Source: Pilasporangium apinafurcum
Lineage: Eukaryota > Oomycota > Peronosporomycetes > Pythiales > Pythiaceae
Direction of reading: 5' to 3'
Assembly (NCBI GenBank): GCA_001600495.1
Contig: BCKE01000015.1
Span: 107,062-171,061, forward strand
Length of the DNA stretch: 64,000 bases
The position numbers were made by a program, and so were the translations under genes. Below are positions 35,598 through 45,845 of the stretch, in pieces. How positions within the stretch are numbered: position 1 is the first letter of the stretch; each line of letters begins with the position of its first letter. The notes beneath the pieces are model-generated. The model was not told the origin of the DNA and ran no database searches. It saw only the letters and a program-made list of their open reading frames with translations.

Positions 35598-37037
35598 ATG
35601 GCGTCGCTTTCGTCTTCCTCTGCTGCTGCAGCGGTCGTGCAACGTGCATCGCAGCAATATCTCGAATGTCGTCGCAGTGTCACCGCGAAAGTTGAAGAAG
35701 TGAAGAAGTTGGACACGCAAATTCATGAACTTTTTCAGAAGATCACGGCACTCGGAGAGAATGCGGAGGACACGAAAGCCACTAAGAGCGTTGGGCGTTT
35801 GGCCGTGACGCTCGCTGGCGTCGAAGGGGATGCGCCTGTGGAAGGTGCAGCTATCACGGTGACGCTCGATCCAGAGTATGTGAGCGATGAGGACGACTAT
35901 GAGGTTGTGAAGGAAGTGCAGGAGCGGAAGGAGGCTGTGGAAGTTGATGACGATGATGACGATGAGGAGGCAGAAGAGATCGTAGAGGAGCAACATGCGG
36001 CCGAGGAGAGCAAAGGACAAATAGACGAGAACTCCTCCGAAGAAGGATCCGAGAAACCGGCGAAGAAGAAGAAGACGGTGATCAAGACGATCCGTACGAC
36101 CATCACGAAGAAGATCAAGAAGAAGAAAGAACCAGTCGTTCGAACTGTGGCATGGGACCAAGAAGACGGTTTCCCGGCGACATTTGTGTTTGATCCTGTG
36201 CAATCTCGTGAGGCAGTGGTGACGATCACCGTCGCTCCAACGTCAACCTCGAAGGAGGAGGAAGTGGAGCCAATCAAGGAGATTGAGTTTCCTATTACGT
36301 CGTTGATGCAGGGCGAAGCATTGGACAAGTGGTACGCTATTCAGGACACGAAGGTTGAAGAAGAAGTTGAAGTTCCAAGGGTGGAAGAAGTGACGGAGGT
36401 GAGCGATGTGGAAGTTGTTACAAAACCCGTGGAAGAGGAGAAGAACGATGAAGAGCAAGCGGAAGCAGAATCCGCTGGTGAGTCAACGGAAGCAAAAGAA
36501 GAGAGCAAAACTGAGACAGATGAGCCAGCCGCAATCGCTGATGATGAACAAGAGGCCACCACGACCGAAGAAACGGAAGCAGCGACTGAAAACGCTGATG
36601 TCACCCCTGTAGTAGAAGAAGAAACAAAGTCGGCGCCTGTAGGTCCTCGTTTCCACGTGCAGGCGCATTTTACTCTGTCGGAAATCGAGACGCTCAGTCA
36701 AGAAGCCGTAAAGCTCTCGAAGCAGAAGCAGGAAGCGGAGATGGCGCTCAACATCCTGGAACGCGAAGCCGCAAGTCTCCGCACCAAGTATGAACGCTTG
36801 AACGCCAGCCAGCGGTCGCTCGCTGCTGCCAGTGTCTCCAAGCCAAAGTCGAGTTTGTTGGCCGGCCGAGGGTTCGCTGGCCATGCCGCTGCCGCACCCA
36901 AGTCTTCCTACCAGAAGTTCAAGGACTCGGTGTCCAGTGTCTTCACTCCGCAGCGTCAGCAGGTGTTGGTTAGTGTCGTCATCTTTGTCGGTAGCGCGAC
37001 CTTGTTCCACTTCCAGGGAGATAACCTGCTCATGTAA
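35598..37037 (+). CDS. Acidic tail-anchored coiled-coil protein
   Basis: A single exon of 479 residues. Residues 1-50 form a heptad-rich helix. Residues 90-160 are very acidic (runs of Asp and Glu). A strongly basic patch near 155-180 (KPAKKKKTVIKTIRTTITKK) is followed by a short possible beta domain (FPATFVFDPVQSREAVVTIT). Another Glu/Val/Thr-rich stretch and a predicted coiled coil at 355-415 (KQKQEAEMALNILEREAASL) come next. The last 30 residues are a hydrophobic segment (VLVSVVIFVGSATLFHF) close to the C-terminus, typical of tail-anchored proteins of the ER or mitochondrial outer membrane. Family unknown. The long antisense frames here come from its skewed codons. Confidence 0.8.
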   Translation: MASLSSSSAAAAVVQRASQQYLECRRSVTAKVEEVKKLDTQIHELFQKITALGENAEDTKATKSVGRLAVTLAGVEGDAPVEGAAITVTLDPEYVSDEDDYEVVKEVQERKEAVEVDDDDDDEEAEEIVEEQHAAEESKGQIDENSSEEGSEKPAKKKKTVIKTIRTTITKKIKKKKEPVVRTVAWDQEDGFPATFVFDPVQSREAVVTITVAPTSTSKEEEVEPIKEIEFPITSLMQGEALDKWYAIQDTKVEEEVEVPRVEEVTEVSDVEVVTKPVEEEKNDEEQAEAESAGESTEAKEESKTETDEPAAIADDEQEATTTEETEAATENADVTPVVEEETKSAPVGPRFHVQAHFTLSEIETLSQEAVKLSKQKQEAEMALNILEREAASLRTKYERLNASQRSLAAASVSKPKSSLLAGRGFAGHAAAAPKSSYQKFKDSVSSVFTPQRQQVLVSVVIFVGSATLFHFQGDNLLM

Positions 37038-37272
37038 AGCAGCGCTATGCAGTGAAAAGAGAAAAAAGAAAAAAAAAGTAAAGATCTGTGCGATAACGAG
37101 GCATAAGTGTGACTCGGATTTTGTCGTCTCTTCATAATAGTAACGCCTAGAAACAAACAACAGCAAAAACACTTGGCTTCGCAATGGTAGCCGATTTCTT
37201 CTTCGCTCTCTCTAGTTCCAGGAAAAACAGGATGCATCTGTTTCTTACTGGTTTGTTGAACAAGCAAGTGAC

Positions 37273-39175
37273 TCAGGTTATCACGGCAAACCGACCGCTG
37301 CTGTCTTCATAAGAGCGGAACGCCATGTAATCCACCATCAGACGAAGGACAACGTGGCCAAGTTTACAATGCTTGATGTCTGCCCATGTGATCCGACTCG
37401 GATGCACCGGCGCCACGAGATCAAATATTTGAGTCTGTGGATGAATAATCACATTAGTCTAACAAAAAGAACGAGATAATTCTTTACAAATCCAGCCTAG
37501 TCATATACATTGCTTACACGAAGTTTTTCGACTGTGGTATGCATATCATCCGAATCATGCGAGCGAATCTTGGCTATTATGTCCCGCAGGAAGAAATCGA
37601 TTGAAAATGCATCCAAGAACCCTTGCTTCTGGAAATCCAGGATATTCCAAAGAAACTATGCATCACATCCAAGCAAAGATGCAGTTTGGAAAAGTCAATG
37701 CATTACATACACAGATAGAAGGGAAGGTTGAAGGCATGCCATGCCTGTGTATGCGTACATACCCGTAAAGCATTGGTGGATCGTGTGTCTGCCATCAACA
37801 CTGTAAAGTCGAGATACCCTCGGTAGTCCATTTCATTATCTGGTGGGTATGTTGGCCATTCATTAAGAACTTGTGTGATAAACGCCTCGGTGAGATCATG
37901 GGTGGGTTGCTGGTATGTGGGGTTAAACGCCTTCTTTTTGCCATACTCCAGTAGCTCCTTCCCACTCAGCATGCCATTCTTGTCAGAGTCTAATTGCAGA
38001 TACTGCCTATGGATATAGCGAATCGTCTGTGGGTGGAAGCGATTGCTGGTTCGATCAAATACATCAGTGAAAGCGGGGTCCATCAATCGGTAAAACTCGC
38101 TGAACAATGGACACTCAAGAATGGCATCGACACCACCAACAATCATTTTCCCTGTGCGAGGGTTGTGCTGCTTTCGTTCGTGTCGCAACACCAGCAAGCG
38201 CGTGCAAATGAGCTCGTAGTACTCTTGGAAATCTACCTGCATGATATAGAAGACAGCACCGTTAGAACATACTTGCATTCTTCCGCTCAATGAAGATAAC
38301 TCACGTCGATCTCCAGGTGGGTTTGAGCAGACTTTTGAATGAGTGTGATCATTGCAATGTAATCATGCTCAGATAGTGATCCATCAGTGTGAACAACATA
38401 CTCATTGACAGCCTTAGCGATGGTGATCGAAAGCTGAAGTTTATAGACATATTCCAAAAGCGTATAGCCATTGATTTTACCCTTCTCGTCCTGTGGCAGC
38501 TACATAAGATAGGTAAGACATTTACAAACCGATTGTACACAACAAAATTCAATAAGACATATTCTAGACGACGCAGACCATCAAAAAGCATCCTGTGGAA
38601 AATAGCTGATGGATCTTGTTGCATAATGCTGCTGACTTTGCCAATACTCGCTCTTTAACATCTCGATAATCCTCGTACGACAGCATTAGCTGCCAATATT
38701 CTGCTTGCATTTGGTCAATCACTACAATACCCGACGGCTTCACAGCGTTCTTCAACACGACTCGATCATATCCTGTCATTGTTGTCTGTACTACATAATT
38801 AACGCAAAATCCATGAGCACAGCCTCATTTATCCACCACATGCTTGAAAAGATGATTCCCCAAACCTTTAAACGCACATATCTCGTTCACTACCAATTGC
38901 AGCTCCTCTGGTAATAGCAAGAGAGTGTTTAATCGCTCCCGTACTCGTTTTTGACAGATCGATACAGTTTGTGATTGGGCTGTCCTTCCTTGTTCCTCAC
39001 TCTTCTACTCAAACGCAACCAACACAATCGCATTGAAAATGGGTATGAAATGGAGTAGAGAACGTGATAGAACGCATATGCATATACGTACAGGATAGAA
39101 AAAGCGCGGGATCTGGTCATATTGACTGCTTCTTCTTCGAATGGTTGACGAACTCGCATGAATCGAACTTGTCAT
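37273..39175 (-). CDS. PP2A regulatory subunit B'' gamma (PPP2R3C/TON2-like), seven exons
   Basis: Minus-strand exons: 39175..39092, 39004..38866, 38790..38579, 38499..38305, 38236..37763, 37655..37518 and 37434..37273. Every junction keeps phase; the total is 467 residues (human PPP2R3C is 453). Landmarks are QIPRFFYP near the start, SGIVVIDQMQAEYWQLMLSY, the EF-hand-like LQLDSDKNGMLSGKELLEYG and EMDYRGYLDF. The tail TQIFDLVAPVHPSRITWADI matches human DEIFDMVKPKDPYKISLQDL. The family targets PP2A; plant TON2 organises cortical microtubules and animal PPP2R3C is centrosomal. One donor is GTCTGC, weaker than the others. It is head to head with the coiled-coil gene at 39312. Confidence 0.88.
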
Positions 39176-39261
39176 ACCAAGCAGACGTAAATGATACTGT
39201 TGTGTCTGTCTAAGATATCGTCACTTCATCGCGGTAAGTCACTAATTTCAAGCTCCATAGT

Positions 39262-39290
39262 TTTCCGATCCAATTAATTGGACCAATCAG
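39262..39290. promoter_or_regulatory. Shared promoter with CCAAT palindrome
   Basis: CCAATTAATTGG at 39270-39281 and CCAATC at 39283-39288 lie in the 136-bp gap between two divergent start codons (39175 minus, 39312 plus). CCAAT boxes on both strands suggest one NF-Y-type bidirectional promoter. Confidence 0.55.
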
Positions 39291-39311
39291 AACTCGAAGC
39301 CAAAGAAAAAT

Positions 39312-40958
39312 ATGCAAGAGCAACATGGGCGGCTGCTGTTCTACCTAACGGCGCTGCGCTGGCCGGCGTTTCTCGCATCTCCACTGCAGCAAGCAACAGC
39401 TGCAAGTCTTCAAACCGTTGCGTATCGAAAGACACTACTACTATGGCTTTATGCAGTCTTTTACCACCCGAACGTGCGTCTACTCGGTGATAATGACGAT
39501 AGTTGGGCACTACAAGAACCGTCCCCAGAGCAACTGCACAAATGGCTCACACATGTCATTGTATGAAAAATGTATATAATCATATATATCGGACGGTTTG
39601 TCTGCATGTGTCTAATGCAATACTCTTTTAATGTGTAGGGTATGCCAGATGCAACAGGGATACTGGAGAATGAGGCGATGCAGCAAAACCAAGTGGTCAC
39701 ACAGTTGCTGTTGGCAGTGGAGGTGGTGCATGGCCGTGTACTGATGGAGGTGAGTGATATAGTAGTAAAACATGTTAACGAGCATGGTATATGTGATAGA
39801 GCTCTTACGGTGATGCTGATTAGGAGAAAGGGGAAGCAGGATGTCTTGATGAGTCGCTACAATTGCTAGATGATCTAGCTACTCATCAGGTTTGGCAAGT
39901 GTGTTCAGTTTGAGTGATGACAATTTACTAATACGACCATATTTTGCGATTTGCATTATCGATGGATGTGATTATGTGCATGCAGGAGAGTGTCTTTGAT
40001 GCCCGGTGTGAGTTGTTCCCCTTGAGCATTCAAATGCTCTCGTCGGTTAACGGTGACAAAGTTCACTCTACGCAACATTACGCAGAGGATTTGGCTTCAG
40101 TAACTCGTGTATGGTCCTTGACATATTCTCTGTGAATTATCAATGCACATGTATTTACTTCTATGTCGTGTTCATTGGTATGTTAGCAACTAGAAGCGCT
40201 TCGCAATCGAATTGCGTCTGCCATGGATCGATTACAAGCACTTAACGATATTTCCGATGGAAGTAGCCTCGATTCGAAAGATTCCAAGGTACTAGAATTC
40301 AATGAAACTCAGCTCATTTCTTGCTTGCCAGTGATATCAATTAAAAATCGTCTTCATTGTATGTGGGAAGCAGACACTTAGTCGTGAACTGGGACAGAAT
40401 CTCACCGAATGTGTTCCTCTCCTGGAAAGGTGTGCTGCTCAAAAGACATTACTGGTAGCTTGATGTCATTGATCTTATGGGAGTCTGCTTTATTGGCTAT
40501 AGGGCGAATGATATGCTCAAGGAAGATGTTGCATATTGGGTCACAGCGCCATCGTCATCCATTTCATCGACCACCAACAAAGAGCTTGTTACAAATCTCG
40601 GCAAAACAGCTCACACAACCTATCAACGCGTCGATAAAGCTCTGCGCTTCTTCGAAGAAATCGAGGTAAGGCCTTATCGTTTGTTCATATTGTTGAATAA
40701 TGTACCAAATTTCCTTCTTGAGGACATTTCGTAGACCTCTATGAGGCTAAGTCGAAATCATGAGGCACTACAGAAAGCTCAGGACATCACCGCGTAGTAT
40801 GTTGTCTTGATTTACGATTGGTATATACGTTCATTTATTCGTTTACATTCTCTTTTTTTTGTAGTTGCAAGGAACTCGTGGAACGAATTGCACCACAACT
40901 ACGCGAGCAATTACAGACTGTCGAAATGTCCTTAGCATTGACCGAAAGCCGCAGATAA
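39312..40958 (+). CDS. Coiled-coil protein, possibly a HAUS7-like augmin subunit
   Basis: Nine exons: 39312..39560, 39639..39749, 39824..39889, 39986..40108, 40187..40288, 40374..40429, 40503..40665, 40735..40793 and 40865..40958. Phases are consistent and the product is 340 residues. The first 85 residues look like a compact helical domain (RKTLLLWLYAVFYHP, then QLHKWLTHVI), and the rest is mainly coiled coil (QLEALRNRIASAMDRLQALN). This size and plan, a small CH-like head followed by coiled coil, is that of augmin subunit HAUS7, which recruits gamma-tubulin to spindle microtubules. I have no decisive motif, so the identity is tentative. The exon 6 acceptor could be three bases earlier. Sharing a promoter with a TON2-like gene fits a microtubule role. 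Confidence 0.65.
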
Positions 40959-41246
40959 TTAGAAGAAAAAAGTCATACATGATAGAGGTCGTAGAGCCTC
41001 CATCAAATTGATTGGTGTCGCCTCAAATGTCGAGCGTATCCATTCCATTCAGTATGAAAGCTGCCCATTTTGATGAATATGAAACATTCGAAAATTATCG
41101 TTGATTGGTTAAAAAATAATATGTATCATTTTTTATTGGCTAAAAATATGTTTGTAGCTTTTCCTGATCTCTTATTTTATGTTATTTAAACGCGAACAAA
41201 AGAAGGAAGAGATACATTTTGCTGAGAGCGACAAGGGAGGAAGGAG

Positions 41247-42975
41247 ATGATGGCAGCGGCAGCTTCACCACGGATGATGGTGCCTGGGATCCAAAACCTG
41301 GGCAACACGTGCTTTTTCAACGCGATCTTGCAGGCGCTGGCGTCGGTCGGCAGCTTCCAGGAGTATCTGACCGAGATCGTGGGGTTGTCGAAAGGTAGGA
41401 CCCACCAGATCCCGTTCACGCAAGCTCTGCGTGACTGCCTCAAGGGTAAGTGATTGGTTTCATGGTGTACTATTATTGCCTGGTTATGCATGTCTGAAGA
41501 AGAAGAAAAAACTGACTGTTGTTGTCTATTGCTCTCCTATTTAGCGCTAGCGCCGACAAGCGAAGATGAACCGAAGCCACCGGTGGTACCTCGCACATTG
41601 AATGCCCAATTGGTCCATAAATTGGTTTCGTTTCGTGGCAATAAGCAGCAGGTAATATGTACTGCAATAGATAGTGTATGATGTGCATAAGATGATAACG
41701 GAAATTCTCTATCTCTTTGTCTTGTCTGATTATATCTGATGATAGGATTCGCAAGAGCTGCTGCAGTTTCTGATGAACATTGTGAGCGACGAACAGCGAA
41801 GGTGTGCGGTGAAGGATATTGGATTAAATGACTTGTTTCGTCCCATGGGGATGGACACTTCTTCAAAATCCATCAGTGAATTACAGTTCGACCAGGCTGT
41901 GGAACAAAAACACTGGAACCCACTACATGGCCTGCAGGTTAATCTCCTGCAATGCACACGCTGTCGTCGGTATCGCCCCATGAAGAATCAGCGGTTTCTA
42001 GATGTCTCACTCTCATTTGGTGACCCGTCGGTGCTTGCTAAAATGGCGAAGAAACCCCAGAGCATCAAGCTCGTCGAGTGTTTGCAGATGTACACAGAGC
42101 CCGAAGTGATTTCGGGCGTTGAGTGTAGCTATTGCAGTGCTATTGAAGGACTGGCAACCACACGACGCGAGCTGGCCGAGCTCGCGGAAGTAGAACGCCG
42201 TCTCCAACTGAAGCAGGCAGCAAAGAAGAAGGACCAAGAACGAGGCGACTCAGCAACACATAACCACATCGATGAGGGTGATGATGAAAGTGAGCAGGAA
42301 GTCGATGTGTTGATCGCCCAGCATGAACGGCAAGTTTGGGTGCATACTTTGGAGCAGTTATTAGCCTCCAACACGGCGTTTAACCTCGAGGATCTGGAGC
42401 GGCCGGTGCCGCGGGTGTTAGGCGATTGCCACAAGCGGCTACAGTTCTCACGCAGCCCGGATGTGTTTTGCTTCCATTTCAACCGGAAAGTTTACAACGC
42501 CTGGAGTGGCAGTACGCGGAAAGTCGATAGCTTTGTAGAATTTCCTCTGGAATTGGACATGAGCGCGTTCTGCGAATATGAATTGGGCGCCACAGCTGAG
42601 CAGAAACTCATGAACGGCTTCATTCGACGTGACAGCCGTGGGCAGGCGAAACTCGCTTCGTATTTACCAGCGTTTCCTGTAACCAAGCTCATGCAGCAGC
42701 ACCTTATTTATGAACTGGCGGCCGTCATCTTGCACCACGGGAACGACCGCTGTGGCCATTTCACGGCTTACCGTCGGATTGCTAATGGACAGTGGTTTTA
42801 CACGTCGGACGATAGTGTCCGTCATGCTTCTACCGAGGAGGTGCTGTCCTGTTGTGCATATATGCTGTTTTACGAGCGCAAATTCCGAATTCGAAGAAGT
42901 TGTCGCACTGAGAGCGAAGAAACCGATGACGATAGTCTGCCGGATGTGCCGTTCGAATATGAATTGAACCACTAG
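41247..42975 (+). CDS. Ubiquitin-specific protease (C19 family)
   Basis: Exons 41247..41445, 41545..41651 and 41746..42975 give 511 residues. The Cys box is IQNLGNTCFFNAILQAL with the catalytic Cys at residue 22. The QQD box is DSQELLQFLM. The His box is CGHFTAYRR near residue 440, followed by WFYTSDDSVRHAS, which supplies the third catalytic residue. Two cysteine pairs (CTRC and CSYC) form the usual zinc site of the finger region. A charged insert (KKKDQERGDS) lies in the middle. The overall size and short N-terminus resemble USP30 and yeast Ubp16, which act at mitochondria, but no membrane anchor is visible before the Cys box. It is certainly a deubiquitinase; the subfamily is uncertain. 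Confidence 0.93.
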
Positions 42976-43154
42976 TGCTGAAAAAAAGAATTTGAGAATC
43001 TTGTTTTCGTTTTGTTGGCTGTACAACTTGAGTTTGATATTCGAAGCTGATCTGTTGTGGAAGAAAAACGCAAAACAATAAAAATATCAAATAGACGTTA
43101 TTTGCCACAGTAGATCCACATAATTCTCGAATTACTTGAATCCACTTCGTTCGT

Positions 43155-45587
43155 CTAGTTGAAGCCATATTCCTGCCGACATCTCTTCACAACACCGATC
43201 AAGAACCCACTTCTATTCCTAACAGCACTGAGATTGGCATTCGTGAACCGCGTCAACACTTCATTAGCGAGTGCCTCCGATAATTGACCGAGCACCTCGT
43301 AGCATTTCTCGCCAAACTCGTCCACTGATGATAAGACCCCATTGCCAGCCATGTCGAATAAATGGTGCTGCACCGAGAGTGGTAGCGCACCAATAGCCTT
43401 CTGATGACCAAGACTCAGAGTTTCAAGCGGAGGTGGCGGTCGCCGATTTCCTCCCGCCAGCGGCATTTGCACATCTCTAAATCCATCGGCTCTACCCCCT
43501 TGGCGGCCAGATGGTGGTCCATTGGCAGGATATGCTAATACAGCAGCGTTTTCTCCTCCAGGACCATACCCAACGGCAGCTGCAGGTGCATACGACGGAT
43601 GGGGCGTCGTTGCCATTTCTGCAGCGATAGCCTTTTCGTGAACACGGTTGATTATGCCCACTAAGAAACCTTGCAAGTTTTCGATTTGAGAAAGATCAAC
43701 GTTGCTGAAGTTCTCGACTGCTTGAAGTGCGACATGTTCGGGTAGGTGCAACAATCGAGACAACACGTTGTCATTTATCATCGTTTTCAGTCGTCCTTCG
43801 TGAATCATCGTATCCAATACTGTCCGGACACTTGGCGGTAGCCGTTCATACAAATCGTTTTTTTCCACACGGGGTGGCTCTGTTGCTATCGTTGCATTAG
43901 GCGGACCACGACGACGAGGGTCACCTGGATGTCCACTACGTCCTCCGCTAGAGTACGCATCTGCCTGGGATAAGTTTTCTGAAGCTCCAGCACCACCGAT
44001 TGGGTTTGTCTGCGCTTGGCGTCGTCGCGGATCAATCGGCTTGCCAGCAGGAAGAATGCCCTCGTTAGTAGCTGCACCTTCCTGTCTTGTTTGAGCAATG
44101 GATTCCTCTGCTTTCTGTTGGCGGGCTCGTCGAGGATCTGTTGCTCTCACAGTGGGGCGATCACCAATACTAGATCGACGATCGCTCGCATCTGACTTTG
44201 CTGGAGAGGTAGACATTGATGCCGTTTTATTGACTATGCGGCCAAATTCGTCAACTTGTGGGGATTCTCGCTTCGCTGGGCTTTCCGTACGTGGTTTTTT
44301 TAACGATGTAGTGGTCGTGGCAGTCGTATCAGCCTCTGTTTCGTGCTGATAAGGAACAGGCGTCGATGATATCCCCGTCGCTGGGAGTGGAGGCGCGTAC
44401 CCGTACTCGAAAAGCCCTGGATCAGCCTTGTAATCTGCAATGAATGTCTCTACCGGCTGAAGCGAGGCAATATGCGGATTTTCTTTTTGATACTCACGAT
44501 AAATACGCATGAGCAAACCATTTTTATCGCGAATATTCTTCATGGATGTCCGCGTGAACTTGGCAATTACAGCGAATTGTGCAAACTCAGGTAGTGATCC
44601 GACCGATGCGAATGCTGCACGGCTCACTTGTGCCATTTCGAAATCGCCTCCTGATTGAAAATCCATCAAGCGATCCCACGCGGCATCCGTTAATCCTTTA
44701 CGATCTCTTGTGGAGCTAGCACGAGTTGTGCTGTGATGGTGACCATTTATAGTGGAGGATGATGTTTTCTCTCGTTGATCTTCTTGCTTAACGAAGGTGC
44801 TGTTGTCCAAACGCTGACGTTTACTAGGATGAAGTTCCTCGTTGTCACCTCCTAGTGCTGCCTTCTGTGGTGACGCAGCTGTTTGATCCACGCTTAAATT
44901 ATCTACCTGTTGTTCTTTTTCTGGTTCTTGATGTTGTTGATGGTGGAACACTCCATTGTGTTCCCCCATTGGATCGTACTCTGCCTCGGTCACAGTTGAC
45001 GTTCTCGTGTCATACGACGGATTGGCTGGATCGTATTCATCTCGGTCATGGGATGGATTGGCTGGATCGTACTCGTCTTGGTCATGGGACGGATTTGCTG
45101 GATCGTACTCGTCATGGTCATGGGACGGATTGGCTGGATCGTATTCATCTTCTCCATGAAGTGGGGGCTCATTCAAGTCATTGTTACCACCAGTATTGTT
45201 GCAATTGTCAATCACTACCACTCTGTGCGATGGCTGTGCTGGATCGTATTCGTCCACATTATGCGCAACCCCGCTACTATCCTCATCAATAGGACTTGCA
45301 ATCTCTCCATCTGTCCCTTTCGAGTATGTCTCTATCTTGGCTGTATCCTGGTTGTTGCTTCCTTCATCTGCTGTAGAATCATCCGCAATTGGTTCTTCAG
45401 TCGTCGCATCTTGCGTACTCTCATCAGCAGTCGAAGCAACGGCATTCGCTTCATCTTGTTGTTGCTGTTGCTCCTGAATTTCCTCTCCGGTGTTTACCTC
45501 CATATTCTCCGTTTGAGATTCATTCTCTTGTGGTTGCTGCTGTTGCTCGTCGACATTCCCGGCAACTTCCATCGTCAAAACCTGCAT
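43155..45587 (-). CDS. Protein with three hnRNPQ-acidic-domain-like modules and EYDP repeats
   Basis: An intronless frame of 810 residues. The N-terminal 100 residues are Gln/Glu-rich. Residues 110-205 contain six or more copies of a short repeat, DEYDPANPSHD and variants. Three helical modules follow: one near residue 300-370 (FTRTSMKNIRDKNGLLMRI), one near 605-665 (FSNVDLSQIENLQGFLVGII) and one at the C-terminus (FTNANLSAVRNRSGFLIGVV). These resemble the acidic (NURR) domain of hnRNP Q/R, whose hallmark is F.DSDLSHVQNKSAFL.G. The linkers hold several copies of DPRRR. No RRM is present. A role in mRNA processing is an inference from the modules. Confidence 0.8.
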   Translation of the reverse strand: MQVLTMEVAGNVDEQQQQPQENESQTENMEVNTGEEIQEQQQQQDEANAVASTADESTQDATTEEPIADDSTADEGSNNQDTAKIETYSKGTDGEIASPIDEDSSGVAHNVDEYDPAQPSHRVVVIDNCNNTGGNNDLNEPPLHGEDEYDPANPSHDHDEYDPANPSHDQDEYDPANPSHDRDEYDPANPSYDTRTSTVTEAEYDPMGEHNGVFHHQQHQEPEKEQQVDNLSVDQTAASPQKAALGGDNEELHPSKRQRLDNSTFVKQEDQREKTSSSTINGHHHSTTRASSTRDRKGLTDAAWDRLMDFQSGGDFEMAQVSRAAFASVGSLPEFAQFAVIAKFTRTSMKNIRDKNGLLMRIYREYQKENPHIASLQPVETFIADYKADPGLFEYGYAPPLPATGISSTPVPYQHETEADTTATTTTSLKKPRTESPAKRESPQVDEFGRIVNKTASMSTSPAKSDASDRRSSIGDRPTVRATDPRRARQQKAEESIAQTRQEGAATNEGILPAGKPIDPRRRQAQTNPIGGAGASENLSQADAYSSGGRSGHPGDPRRRGPPNATIATEPPRVEKNDLYERLPPSVRTVLDTMIHEGRLKTMINDNVLSRLLHLPEHVALQAVENFSNVDLSQIENLQGFLVGIINRVHEKAIAAEMATTPHPSYAPAAAVGYGPGGENAAVLAYPANGPPSGRQGGRADGFRDVQMPLAGGNRRPPPPLETLSLGHQKAIGALPLSVQHHLFDMAGNGVLSSVDEFGEKCYEVLGQLSEALANEVLTRFTNANLSAVRNRSGFLIGVVKRCRQEYGFN

Positions 45588-45730
45588 TTACTGCACTTTG
45601 TTGCTCAATTACTTCGTTTCCCATTCCCAGTGGAGTACTGTGATTTCCCAAATAGAAAGCTATTGGTAATTACTCGGGGTTATATTTTTTACAGGGATTT
45701 TTTTTACGCCTGGTTTTTGGTCATCAACGT

Positions 45731-45752
45731 GATTGGACGGGATTGTGATTGG
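45731..45752. promoter_or_regulatory. Paired inverted CCAAT boxes before GCDH
   Basis: GATTGGACG occurs twice, at 45731 and 45747, 16 bp apart, in the 258-bp gap between the divergent gene starting at 45587 and GCDH at 45846. This spacing and position suit a shared NF-Y-type promoter. Confidence 0.5.
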
Positions 45753-45845
45753 ACGAATCTCAACTTGTACTTCAAGGGAGAAGAGGTGTAAACGAACACA
45801 CGCATTTGAGCAGTTGAGGAGAAAAAGAAGCGCTTCCTAGAGTTG

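Noticed and set aside
35556-37184. Long antisense frames opposite the acidic protein at 35.6-37.0 kb
   Set aside because: GAA/GAG-rich codons produce Phe/Leu/Ser-rich antisense frames; composition is that of a shadow.
44990-45200. Regular short DNA repeats that could suggest a CRISPR array
   Set aside because: They are in-frame coding repeats (EYDP units) without unique spacers in a eukaryotic gene.
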